From positions 310,001-374,000 of the forward strand of contig CAZYTM010000002.1 in the NCBI GenBank assembly GCA_964649725.1: a stretch of DNA of 64,000 bases, written 5' to 3'. The DNA is from CAZYTM01 sp964649725 (GTDB lineage: Bacteria; Desulfobacterota; Desulfuromonadia; Geobacterales; Geobacteraceae). The position numbers were made by a program, and so were the translations under genes. Shown here in pieces: positions 44,352-51,371 of the stretch (within the stretch, counting starts at the first letter, position 1; each line of letters begins with the position of its first letter). The notes under the pieces are model-generated. The model was not told the DNA's origin and searched no databases. It worked only from the letters and a program-made list of their open reading frames with translations.

Positions 44352-44830
44352 AGACTACCTCGAAACATTTATAAACTGCCTGTTTTTTGTGCGACATATT
44401 TTTTGGCTAAATATACGGCCTGATACCTTGACCAGTCTCTGAATAGGAGCAGCGGCAAAACATCCGGCTGTCCAGAAATTAATCAGCGGCAGATAATAGC
44501 AAAAAAATATCCTCAAAGGCAACAGAGTAATTGTTTAAATTTTAACCAAAAAACTTTATTATTAATAAATATTACGGTTAATTACCTGAAATCACGTCAT
44601 ACTGCTTACATGACAAAACTGCATATATATTAATATATCCTTATTAACCTGAATATTTAACATTTTTTTACCCCTTATTACGCATTAATTTTCCGCTTAA
44701 CTAGAAATCGGCCGTGGTTATCCCCCATGCTGCCAGAGACTATACAGATAATACCGTGCAGATAGCTATATAATTACCTCATCATCCCTGTGAAAATGAT
44801 CCGCGCGGTAAGCACGCCGCCAGATGTCAA
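44352..44830. other. AT-rich intergenic region upstream of etfB
   Basis: 479 bases without a credible gene. From about 44510 to 44700 it is strikingly AT-rich with runs such as TTTAAATTTT and TATATATTAATATAT, in contrast to the GC-rich surroundings. It probably holds the etfB promoter; I cannot assign a specific regulator site. Confidence 0.5.
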
Positions 44831-45577
44831 TCATATCAGGACCAGCTTGCAGCCGGCAATAATCAGCACCGTTGCCAGGGCATTGATGATCCCCCGGATC
44901 GGCAGGCGCATGCTCCCTAACCAGGAACCAGTAAAGCCACCGCTAATCGCAGCTGCTGCCAGCCAGGGGAGGAAGTCTGGTAGCTGCGTAGTATTGCTCA
45001 AATGGCCGAGCAGCGCGGCTGACGAGTTGCAGAGGATGAAAAGTGCGGCTATGCCGGAAGACTCCCTGGTTTTCCCCCAGCCCGTGATAAGCAGAAGAGG
45101 GGTAAGGAATATCCCCCCGCCAACTCCGGTCAGACCTGACAGCAGGCCTATCAAGCCCCCCAAAAGTATAGCCGGCAGCAATCTGAACGGGACCAGCTCC
45201 TCACCATTCTCCTCCCCCCTGACAAATAGCCGGAAGGTGGCAAAGAGGAGGGCCAGGCCGATAAGTTGCCGGTAGTGGCGGTCAGGTAGCAGTATCATGC
45301 CACCTATAAAACTGGCCGGTATCGAGGTGACGGCAAAGGGCCAGAAGAGACGCCATCTGAACTGGCCGGCGCGGATGAAGTTCCAGCCTGCCACCAGGGA
45401 GACCAGGATATTCAGCACCAATGCCGCCGGTCTGACCATGGCCGGGGAGATGCTCATCAGGGACATAACGGCTATATAGCCTGATGCACCGCCATGGCCG
45501 ACCATGGAATAGAGAAGGGCAATGAAGAATATTGCCGAGACAAGGATAACGAGTGTTGCCGGTTCGATGCTGTTCAT
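44831..45577 (-). CDS. TauE/SafE family sulfite or sulfonate exporter
   Basis: A 248-residue membrane protein with about eight helices. The family repeats are clear: LYSMVGHGGASGYIAVMSLM in the first half and LLSGLTGVGGGIFLTPLLLI in the second. TauE/SafE proteins move sulfur-containing anions such as sulfite across the inner membrane. Substrate not determinable. Confidence 0.88.
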   Translation of the reverse strand: MNSIEPATLVILVSAIFFIALLYSMVGHGGASGYIAVMSLMSISPAMVRPAALVLNILVSLVAGWNFIRAGQFRWRLFWPFAVTSIPASFIGGMILLPDRHYRQLIGLALLFATFRLFVRGEENGEELVPFRLLPAILLGGLIGLLSGLTGVGGGIFLTPLLLITGWGKTRESSGIAALFILCNSSAALLGHLSNTTQLPDFLPWLAAAAISGGFTGSWLGSMRLPIRGIINALATVLIIAGCKLVLI

Positions 45578-45604
45578 ATTGGCCCCCTTCTACCCTGCAG
45601 TCTG

Positions 45605-46411
45605 TTACCCGAAACTCCCCATGCTCGCCAGTCCATAGATAAAGAGCGGGTGATAGGATGGTGGCTTGCCGAAATACATCAGCCTGCTGCTGCCGGACTG
45701 GCTGAAACCGCTGGCAGTAAGAAGCTCTGCGGCATGCCAGTTCTTTTCCGGAGAATCGAGAAAACAGGTCTGCTCTACCCCCTCGCCATGCAGGACCCTA
45801 GAGAGCAGGTCGCCGGCAGAACGGCGGGAAAAGCCCCCCCAGGGTCCGAGCTGGCAATCTGCAGCATAATTCTGCCTGAAGAGGAAGCTGTCACCACCAC
45901 TGAATATTTCGGCGCGATTGCCCAACTCCAGGAAGATCTCTCGCCGATCATCACCCCAGCCGGCCTGGTCGATATTCCGGAATGATTTTGTTAGCGGCAA
46001 CTGTTCTGCTATCGCTCCAGAGTGAGCTAATCCGCGCCAGCGACAGATCGTGTCGATCGCCAGGAATCCAAGCCCGGCATAGATCGGTTCTCCTGCTGCA
46101 GATGCGGTCAGCCAGACTGTGTCAGCACCTGCAGCAGTGAGAAGCGCCAGAGACCTGCCTATCAACGCCCGGCCGATACCTCTCCCCCGGTGATCAGGCT
46201 CGACCAGCAGATTACCAATCCAACCCGAACGGCAGTAACGGCTAGCGGTGACAAAACCGACCGCGACCCCCTCTTCCCGCCAGACCAGACACCCTTGCGG
46301 GAAGTTGGCGCAGAGGAATCCCAGCTCCCAGGGGGGGGAGATCCACCCTTCTGCAGCAGCCAGCTGCAGAAATCGCTCGCAATCTTCGCTACGGATCTGC
46401 TCGATCCCCAT
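45605..46411 (-). CDS. GNAT-family acetyltransferase
   Basis: A 268-residue protein. The N-terminal half is a GNAT domain with acetyl-CoA loop LVEPDHRGRGIGRALIGRS; the C-terminal half resembles a second, degenerate acetyltransferase-like domain (LLTASGFSQSGSSRLMYFGK). I start at ATG 46411, one base after the nifB stop. The position directly after nifB, with probable shared transcription, suggests a role around nitrogen fixation, but the substrate is unknown. Confidence 0.8.
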   Translation of the reverse strand: MGIEQIRSEDCERFLQLAAAEGWISPPWELGFLCANFPQGCLVWREEGVAVGFVTASRYCRSGWIGNLLVEPDHRGRGIGRALIGRSLALLTAAGADTVWLTASAAGEPIYAGLGFLAIDTICRWRGLAHSGAIAEQLPLTKSFRNIDQAGWGDDRREIFLELGNRAEIFSGGDSFLFRQNYAADCQLGPWGGFSRRSAGDLLSRVLHGEGVEQTCFLDSPEKNWHAAELLTASGFSQSGSSRLMYFGKPPSYHPLFIYGLASMGSFG

Positions 46412-46412
46412 T

Positions 46413-47276
46413 TCAGTCACCTGCACCGGCTGCTTTGGCAAAAAGCTGTTCCTGACCGACCAGACCGACGGCATCGGCACGGCATTGGCGGCAATGTTTA
46501 AACTGGCCGATCAACAGCTCGTTCTCCCGCCGCAGCTCATCCATCTCTGCAGCTGTCGGCGGGGCGATAGCTGCAAAATCTGCCTGGGGTATAAGCGGCA
46601 TCAGGTTCATCACCGCTGCACCGAGACTCTTGATCTTCGCCGCGACAAGCGGCAGCTCTGCACCGTTGACACCAGGTATATAGACGGTATTCACCTTGAC
46701 CGTCATACCGTAAGCTACGGCACGCCTGATACCCTCCAGCTGGTTGGCGATCAGGATGGCCGCACCATCGGCACCGTTATAACTCCTCCCCTGATAGGAG
46801 ATATGCCGATATATCCTGCTACCGACCGCGGGATCGAGAGCATTGACGGTGACGGTAAGGCTCTGCAACTTCAGTTCATGCAGACGGTCGATCAGGTCGG
46901 GAAGAAGCAGCCCGTTAGTACTCATGCACTTGATCAATTGCGGAAACTCAGCCTCGATAAGCTGAAAAGTAGTAAAGGTCTCTTCGTTGGCGAGCGGGTC
47001 ACCTGGGCCGGCTATCCCGATCACCTTGATGACCGGACCGAGCAGTTCGCTTGCCATCACCTCCCGTACCTTGAGCAGTGCCTCCTGTGGTGTGATGATC
47101 CGGCTGGTGACCCCTGGACGCGATTCATTGGCGCAATCGTGGCGACGGGAACAGTAACCGCACCTGATATTGCAGCGCGGCGCCACAGCCAGATGCATCC
47201 GGCCGTTCTGCTGCTGGTTCCCGCCGAAGCAGGGGTGACCCTGGATATTCATCTTTTTGTTACACCCGGTAGCCAT
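46413..47276 (-). CDS. nifB: FeMo-cofactor biosynthesis radical SAM protein NifB
   Basis: NifB builds the carbide-containing Fe-S precursor (NifB-co) of the nitrogenase cofactor. The radical SAM motif CNIRCGYC sits in RMHLAVAPRCNIRCGYCSRR, followed by the family signature DCANESRPGVTS; HPCFGG precedes it and a CRQCRADAVGL cluster motif ends it. At 287 residues it is the short form lacking the C-terminal NifX-like domain. Its leader has a sigma54-type promoter and antitermination hairpins. Confidence 0.95.
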   Translation of the reverse strand: MATGCNKKMNIQGHPCFGGNQQQNGRMHLAVAPRCNIRCGYCSRRHDCANESRPGVTSRIITPQEALLKVREVMASELLGPVIKVIGIAGPGDPLANEETFTTFQLIEAEFPQLIKCMSTNGLLLPDLIDRLHELKLQSLTVTVNALDPAVGSRIYRHISYQGRSYNGADGAAILIANQLEGIRRAVAYGMTVKVNTVYIPGVNGAELPLVAAKIKSLGAAVMNLMPLIPQADFAAIAPPTAAEMDELRRENELLIGQFKHCRQCRADAVGLVGQEQLFAKAAGAGD

Positions 47277-47296
47277 GAGATCTCTCCTTTCAGACG

Positions 47297-47326
47297 AAAA
47301 AAGCCTGGTGCGGTGGCACCAGGCTT
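47297..47326 (-). terminator. Leader terminator upstream of nifB
   Basis: On the minus strand AAGCCTGGTGC/GCACCAGGCTT is followed by TTTT, only 21 bases before the nifB start. It is a strong intrinsic terminator within the leader. Confidence 0.88.
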
Positions 47327-47360
47327 CATTGCGGGTTACTTCGAATACGGCACTGTATTC
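47318..47360 (-). promoter_or_regulatory. ANTAR-type antiterminator hairpins, nifB leader
   Basis: In the transcript, P1 is GAATAC-AGTGCC-GTATTC (47343-47360) and P2 is ACC-C-GC-AATGAA-GC-CT-GGT (47318-47336). Both hexaloops have A1 and G4. P2 shares bases 47318-47326 with the 5' arm of the terminator. The layout is the same as in the amtB operon leader although the sequences differ. Confidence 0.82.
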
Positions 47361-47384
47361 ATCTGACAGCTATGTTTAATTCAT

Positions 47385-47401
47385 TAACACGAAGCGTGCC
47401 A
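47385..47401 (-). promoter_or_regulatory. Sigma54-type promoter of nifB
   Basis: The minus strand reads TGGCACGCTTCGTGTTA. The -24 element is perfect; the -12 element has GT instead of GC, so this is a less canonical site. Predicted start near 47375. Confidence 0.7.
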
Positions 47402-47615
47402 TATTGCAGCCGGGGTTAAACATCCAGCCATTCCAGTGGTTTGCGCGTCAGAGAGAAAAAACGGAAGCTCTCATCTGCTAGACTCTGATGCAATACTGCC
47501 GAACAATTAGGCAGACCGCTCTGCCGCCGCAGCATCTCCCTCGTAATAACAGACCGTTGCAAGCTGGCACGTTCCATGAAACGCGATCAGCAGTAGCTGC
47601 GAATGGGAGGATGTC
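47402..47615. other. Divergent region between nifB and the draG operon
   Basis: It contains an inverted repeat GGCAGA-N4-TCTGCC near 47498 and a TGGCACG sequence at 47568 that lacks a proper -12 partner. No further gene seen. The promoter of the draG operon should be here. Confidence 0.4.
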
Positions 47616-47867
47616 ATGGAAATAGTTCTCGATGGGAACCTGTATCTGCCAATAGAGGAAGCGGCTGAATTGTTGCAGACAACCAAGCTGCGGATATTGA
47701 TGCTCCTCAAAAGCGGGAGTTTGCACGGGCAGGAGCTGGCCGGTGAGTGGTACATAGAGAGGGATTCGCTGATCATTTGTCGGCAAAATGGATCAACTGC
47801 GGAAGTGGTCGCCGGCTGTCGAAGAGCTTGCGCAACGCACGACTGCGGCTGTGCCGGGAAGGGGTGA
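47616..47867 (+). CDS. Excisionase-like helix-turn-helix protein
   Basis: An 83-residue protein whose first 50 residues form a MerR/excisionase-type winged helix (LPIEEAAELLQTTKLRILML and GEWYIERDSLI). The C-terminal tail has three Cys (GCRRACATHDCGC). GGGAGG precedes the ATG. First gene of a three-gene operon ending in draG; a regulator for this operon is plausible, but the binding site is unknown. Confidence 0.72.
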   Translation: MEIVLDGNLYLPIEEAAELLQTTKLRILMLLKSGSLHGQELAGEWYIERDSLIICRQNGSTAEVVAGCRRACATHDCGCAGKG

Positions 47868-47870
47868 CGC

Positions 47871-48167
47871 ATGGGGATTGTTATCAAGGCTTCAGACCTC
47901 TTCTACAGATACCCGAAGGTGACAGCCGATCGCCATACCCCGAAATTCAAAGGTAAACCGGACCGACAGCGCTTCGACCGGAATGACCTTTATGAAGTCC
48001 TGCCAATGCTCGCCGCTGTTATGGATAGGCTGGAGCGGGACGATAGCGAAACCCTGCAGCGGATCGAAGAGTTGATGATCCGTGACCTGCCAGGTTTCCT
48101 CAGCACCAGGGAAGAGGTCTACGACTTTCTGGTCGGCTGCATGCTGGAGATAATCGAGGCGTCATGA
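47871..48167 (+). CDS. Conserved-looking 98-residue protein before draG
   Basis: A 98-residue soluble protein: a basic N-terminal half (FYRYPKVTADRHTPKFKGKP) and an acidic helical C-terminal half (YEVLPMLAAVMDRLERDDSE, EEVYDFLVGCMLEIIE). No family recognised. Three bases after the HTH gene and overlapping draG by four bases (ATGA), so it is made with DraG and may act with it. Confidence 0.65.
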   Translation: MGIVIKASDLFYRYPKVTADRHTPKFKGKPDRQRFDRNDLYEVLPMLAAVMDRLERDDSETLQRIEELMIRDLPGFLSTREEVYDFLVGCMLEIIEAS

Positions 48168-49084
48168 AGAGCCCGACCGATATCCAGCGCATCGAGATGT
48201 TTGGCCGTGCCCGCGGCGCCCTGCTCGGCATGGCTGTCGGCGATGCCCTGGGGGGACCGGTAGAATTCATGACCAGCAGCGAGATAAAAGCCAAATACGG
48301 GACGCTGCGGGAGATGGCTGGTGGCGGCTGGCTCAGACTGAAACCGGGAGAGGTGACCGACGACACTGCCATGGCGCTCTGTATCGCCCGTGCCGTTGTT
48401 TCTGCCGGAGGTTGGCATCTGGCTGGCATAGCCGGCCGGTTTGCCACCTGGCTGAAGACCGGGCCGATCGATGTGGGTGACACCTGCCGCCGCGGCATCC
48501 GCAACTTCATCCTCAAGGGGGTGCTGGAGACCCCGTTCAACCAGTGGGATGCCGGCAACGGTGCACTGATGCGGATGGCGCCGGTAGCGATCTGTACCAT
48601 CGGCGACGACGCGATGATGCATCGCTGCGCCATCGAACAGGCCCGCATCACCCATAACCACCCATTGTCCGACGCCGCCTGCATCTCTTACGGCAGGCTC
48701 CTGCAGCTGGCGATCAGCGGCGCAGAAAAGTCAAGGTTGCGCCGGGAGGTCGAACTACTCATCGTCACTCACCCGACCTTCCGTTTCGACCCCTACCACG
48801 GCCTCGCCAGCGGCTACGTGGTCGACACCATGCAGACCGTCTGCCACTATTTTTTCCGCGGTCGCGACTTCGAGGAGTGTCTGGTGACCACCGTCAACCA
48901 GGGTGGCGACGCCGACACCACCGGTGCCATCATCGGTGCCCTGGCCGGTGCTTACTACGGCCCGGAGAGTATCCCGAAACGCTGGCTGAAAAAGCTCGAC
49001 CGGCAGCTGGTGAATGAACTCACCGAACTGGCCGGAGAGCTCATCTTTATGGCGCCGGTAAAAAACACAATACCGCTCTCATAA
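48164..49084 (+). CDS. draG: ADP-ribosyl-dinitrogenase reductase hydrolase DraG
   Basis: DraG removes the ADP-ribose placed on nitrogenase Fe protein by DraT and so reactivates nitrogenase when ammonium or energy stress ends. The 306-residue ADP-ribosylglycohydrolase has the two dinuclear metal motifs, GEVTDDTAMALC and NQGGDADTTGAIIGALAGA. It is convergent with draT, overlapping by six bases at the 3' ends. Confidence 0.94.
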   Translation: MKSPTDIQRIEMFGRARGALLGMAVGDALGGPVEFMTSSEIKAKYGTLREMAGGGWLRLKPGEVTDDTAMALCIARAVVSAGGWHLAGIAGRFATWLKTGPIDVGDTCRRGIRNFILKGVLETPFNQWDAGNGALMRMAPVAICTIGDDAMMHRCAIEQARITHNHPLSDAACISYGRLLQLAISGAEKSRLRREVELLIVTHPTFRFDPYHGLASGYVVDTMQTVCHYFFRGRDFEECLVTTVNQGGDADTTGAIIGALAGAYYGPESIPKRWLKKLDRQLVNELTELAGELIFMAPVKNTIPLS

Positions 49085-49873
49085 AGTACACATCACCCGC
49101 CGCACCCGGTACTCCCCGCCGATCACCAGATACTCCCCCTCCCCTTTCAGGATGCTGTTCGGCAGCAGTTCGTCGTAGAAGAATATCTTCGCCAAAGGGG
49201 CCTGGATCTCCCAGACCGTATCACCGAACTCCCAGGCCCGCTCCTCATCCGAGGTGAAGGAGAGCAGACTGTTCAGCCGGACGAACTGCTCCCGCTTATC
49301 GATCACCTCGATCAGATCGTATTCATCGGCATCGTTGGTACCGCGAAATAGCTTGAGACGTGCATCCGGTGGGTGAGCACGGCGCAGTTCGTACTGGCAG
49401 TATTCGTAGAGCAGGTCGAGCTGGGAATTGATCGCATTGGTCCTGGCGCTCCCCCTGGTGCGGTCCATGGCAAAGAGCATATACTCTTCAGCATGGATAC
49501 CCGGGATACGCTTCTTGTGGAAGGTGGGGGGGATGCCGATACGGCTCTCCACCCACCCCTTCAGCACCGCCCCCTCGACCGAACTGGCATCCATCATCCA
49601 GCCGCGGAGAAAGCGAAGATAGCTGTTTTTCAGGCTCTTCCGGGCAGTGTCGGTCTGGCTCTGCCAGTGGTGCAGCTGATACTTCACCGACATGTAGTCG
49701 TTAAACACCACGGCACGTTCGCCTGCCTCGGCAATGGTATCCAGCCTGGCAAAGAAATGGCGGTTGGCCCGGCGCACCCCCTGTATCTCTATCGGTTGCG
49801 GGTGGTCGTTGAAGTGGCGCGAGGCGATGACCCAGGGGGGGAGATTGCATAGATTGAAGCCTTGTCGGGTCAT
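49079..49873 (-). CDS. draT: NAD+-dinitrogenase-reductase ADP-ribosyltransferase DraT
   Basis: DraT inactivates nitrogenase reductase (NifH) by attaching ADP-ribose from NAD+ to an Arg. The 264-residue product begins with the family sequence FNLCNLPPWVIASRHFNDHP and carries NDYMSVKYQLHHW and KLFRGTNDADEYDLIEV. It is convergent with draG rather than in one operon with it, which allows separate control of the two opposing enzymes. Confidence 0.93.
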   Translation of the reverse strand: MTRQGFNLCNLPPWVIASRHFNDHPQPIEIQGVRRANRHFFARLDTIAEAGERAVVFNDYMSVKYQLHHWQSQTDTARKSLKNSYLRFLRGWMMDASSVEGAVLKGWVESRIGIPPTFHKKRIPGIHAEEYMLFAMDRTRGSARTNAINSQLDLLYEYCQYELRRAHPPDARLKLFRGTNDADEYDLIEVIDKREQFVRLNSLLSFTSDEERAWEFGDTVWEIQAPLAKIFFYDELLPNSILKGEGEYLVIGGEYRVRRVMCTL

Positions 49874-49924
49874 TGACCATCACCTCGTTGTGACAGATTG
49901 ATTTATTATCGTGGGGAAAGCAAT

Positions 49925-50053
49925 TGTCCACGAAATGCACGAAAAACACGAACAAAAACACGACAACTAAGCATCTATGAGTGACTTGACGGTGCATCTG
50001 CATTACTGAAGCAAATAGACTATTTTCGTGATTTTCGTGATTTTCGTGGAACC
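49925..50053. repeat. Short CACGAAA/TTTCGTG repeats upstream of draT
   Basis: Copies of CACGAAA with small spacers (49929-49961) face direct copies of TTTTCGTGA (50024-50048), making a possible large hairpin. No gene lies in this 199-base gap; the draT promoter should be here. Confidence 0.5.
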
Positions 50054-50072
50054 AAAAGCATTAACAGCTTTT

Positions 50073-50402
50073 TCATAGCACCTTGGCCAACTCGACCAGT
50101 GCTGGCCTTATCTCACCAGCCACGCTAAAGACCTGGAAGCCTAGTTGGGCCATCTCCTCCTCCGGCGCCTGGCCGATCTGGGAGCAGACTATCGCCCGGC
50201 ACCCCTGCAACGCTTCGGCGATACCTGCCAGGATATGCCTGCGCAGCGGGTGTTCCGGATCATAGGTACAGTAGCGCTCCACCCTTTTCTCGGCAACCAG
50301 TCGGACCTCTCCCTGCTCTACCGCAAAGATGAGAAAGCGTTCGGCATGGCCGAAGTGCTGGTCGATCTCTTTGCCATCTTTTGATGCGACAGCGATCAGC
50401 AT
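50073..50402 (-). CDS. NifX/NafY-type dinitrogenase cofactor-binding protein
   Basis: A 109-residue protein of the dinitrogenase iron-molybdenum cofactor family: IAVASKDGKEIDQHFGHAER, LAGIAEALQGCRAIVCSQIG and a C-terminal helix. Such proteins carry or store FeMo-cofactor precursors. Start at ATG 50402, seven bases after AAGGAGG. Last gene of the nifEN-nifX-ferredoxin group. Confidence 0.88.
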   Translation of the reverse strand: MLIAVASKDGKEIDQHFGHAERFLIFAVEQGEVRLVAEKRVERYCTYDPEHPLRRHILAGIAEALQGCRAIVCSQIGQAPEEEMAQLGFQVFSVAGEIRPALVELAKVL

Positions 50403-50411
50403 GATACCCTC

Positions 50412-50450
50412 CTTCACCCTTCACCCTTCACCCTTCACCCTTCACTTTTC
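50412..50450. repeat. CCCTTCA heptad repeat
   Basis: About five copies of a seven-base unit CCCTTCA fill the gap between the ferredoxin gene and the NifX-type gene. Confidence 0.8.
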
Positions 50451-50457
50451 ACGGTCA

Positions 50458-50721
50458 CTACAGTACAACCGGTTCGAAAGTGAAACACTTCTTCGCACAG
50501 GTCCTGCCGCACGCCTGGCAACCGATGCAGTTCCCCGGATTGGCAACCTTCATGAACATCTTCGCCGAATCGTCTTCGTCCAGCTCTTCATAAGCTAGCA
50601 CATCATGAACGCAGACCTTGAAACAGCGGCCGCAACCGATGCAGGTCTCCTCGTCCAGCCCCTTGATGAACTGCGGGGTATATTCGCTCTTGTCTCTTCT
50701 CAGTCCGGTTATGAAAGCCAT
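50458..50721 (-). CDS. fdxB: Nif-specific ferredoxin III
   Basis: An 87-residue ferredoxin with two [4Fe-4S] motifs, CIGCGRCFKVC and CIGCQACGRTC, the latter followed by AKKC. The N-terminal AFITGLRRDKSEYTPQFIKG is typical of the nif-linked ferredoxin III family. It supplies electrons for cofactor assembly or nitrogenase. Between nifX and a second NifX-type gene. Confidence 0.9.
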   Translation of the reverse strand: MAFITGLRRDKSEYTPQFIKGLDEETCIGCGRCFKVCVHDVLAYEELDEDDSAKMFMKVANPGNCIGCQACGRTCAKKCFTFEPVVL

Positions 50722-50740
50722 GGTTTTCTCCTTTTAAGTT

Positions 50741-50866
50741 AAATTATGAATTATGAGGTATGAATTATGAATTTTTGAATCCCATCATAATAAATATTCA
50801 TAATTCATCCTTCATAATTGCTTCTCTCATACTTCATCATTCATAATTCATAATTGATTTTTCCTT
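50741..50866. repeat. ATTATGA/TCATAAT heptad array
   Basis: Copies of ATTATGA (left) and of the inverse unit CATAATT (right) fill the gap between nifX and the ferredoxin gene and could fold into a long hairpin. The array runs into the nifX 3' end: its last codons are read from the repeat. Confidence 0.8.
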
Positions 50867-51220
50867 GTTCATCGCCTTTCTCAGCCAGGGTGGCGGATTC
50901 CCCCGCAACACCTCCTGCAGCCTGGCGACTATCTCTGCCACCGGCACTGCGGTATTGGTCTTCATCGGATGGATCTGCCGCGACACCAGCTTGGCCGCGG
51001 CCGGACCGCCGATCTGCATGGTATAGACGATGGCACAATCGCTCAGGATATCGGCACGGGCCGAGATCCGGTCCTCTTCGTCATCTGCCGCGTCAGAGGG
51101 GGTGACAATTGTCAACAGCTCCGCCTCTGCCGGGCCGATCTGCCAGATATGGAAATTCCGGCACTGGCCGAAGTGCAGGTCGATCATCTCGCCGGTTGTA
51201 CTGGTAAACGCTACTTTCAT
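50837..51220 (-). CDS. nifX: Nitrogenase cofactor carrier NifX
   Basis: A 127-residue NifX: MKVAFTSTTGEMIDLHFGQC, FHIWQIGPAEAELL and IGGPAAAKLVSRQIHPMKT. NifX moves NifB-co and VK-cluster between NifB and NifEN. The last residues (KSIMNYE) are encoded by the heptad repeat array, so the natural C-terminus is probably near NPPPWLRKAMNKE. Follows nifEN after a gap that holds a structured repeat. Confidence 0.92.
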   Translation of the reverse strand: MKVAFTSTTGEMIDLHFGQCRNFHIWQIGPAEAELLTIVTPSDAADDEEDRISARADILSDCAIVYTMQIGGPAAAKLVSRQIHPMKTNTAVPVAEIVARLQEVLRGNPPPWLRKAMNKEKSIMNYE

Positions 51221-51282
51221 GGTTTAACTCCTTTGCCTGTTCAACATCATTTCCAGGGAGTCGATTTTCGTCCTGTCATGGC

Positions 51283-51371
51283 TGTCGAAGTTGAGTGCCG
51301 AGGCGTAGCAGCGCTACGTCGTACAAACGGACCTGAAGAGTTACGCAGAGCGGGCAAAATGCGGCGCCCGC
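51283..51371 (-). repeat. nif-end structured repeat, copy A (behind nifEN)
   Basis: It begins directly after the nifEN stop. On the minus strand it shares TGCGTAACTCTTCAGG and the inner hairpin GACGTAGC-GCT-GCTACGCC with copy C. The outer stem is degenerate in this copy. Confidence 0.75.

Noticed and set aside
47568..47584. Plus-strand TGGCACG as a sigma54 promoter of the draG operon
   Set aside because: The -12 position has GA, not GC, and no TTGC-like element follows. The match is too weak to call.
43491..50866. Heptad arrays as CRISPR repeats
   Set aside because: Units are seven bases with no spacers, and no cas genes are present.
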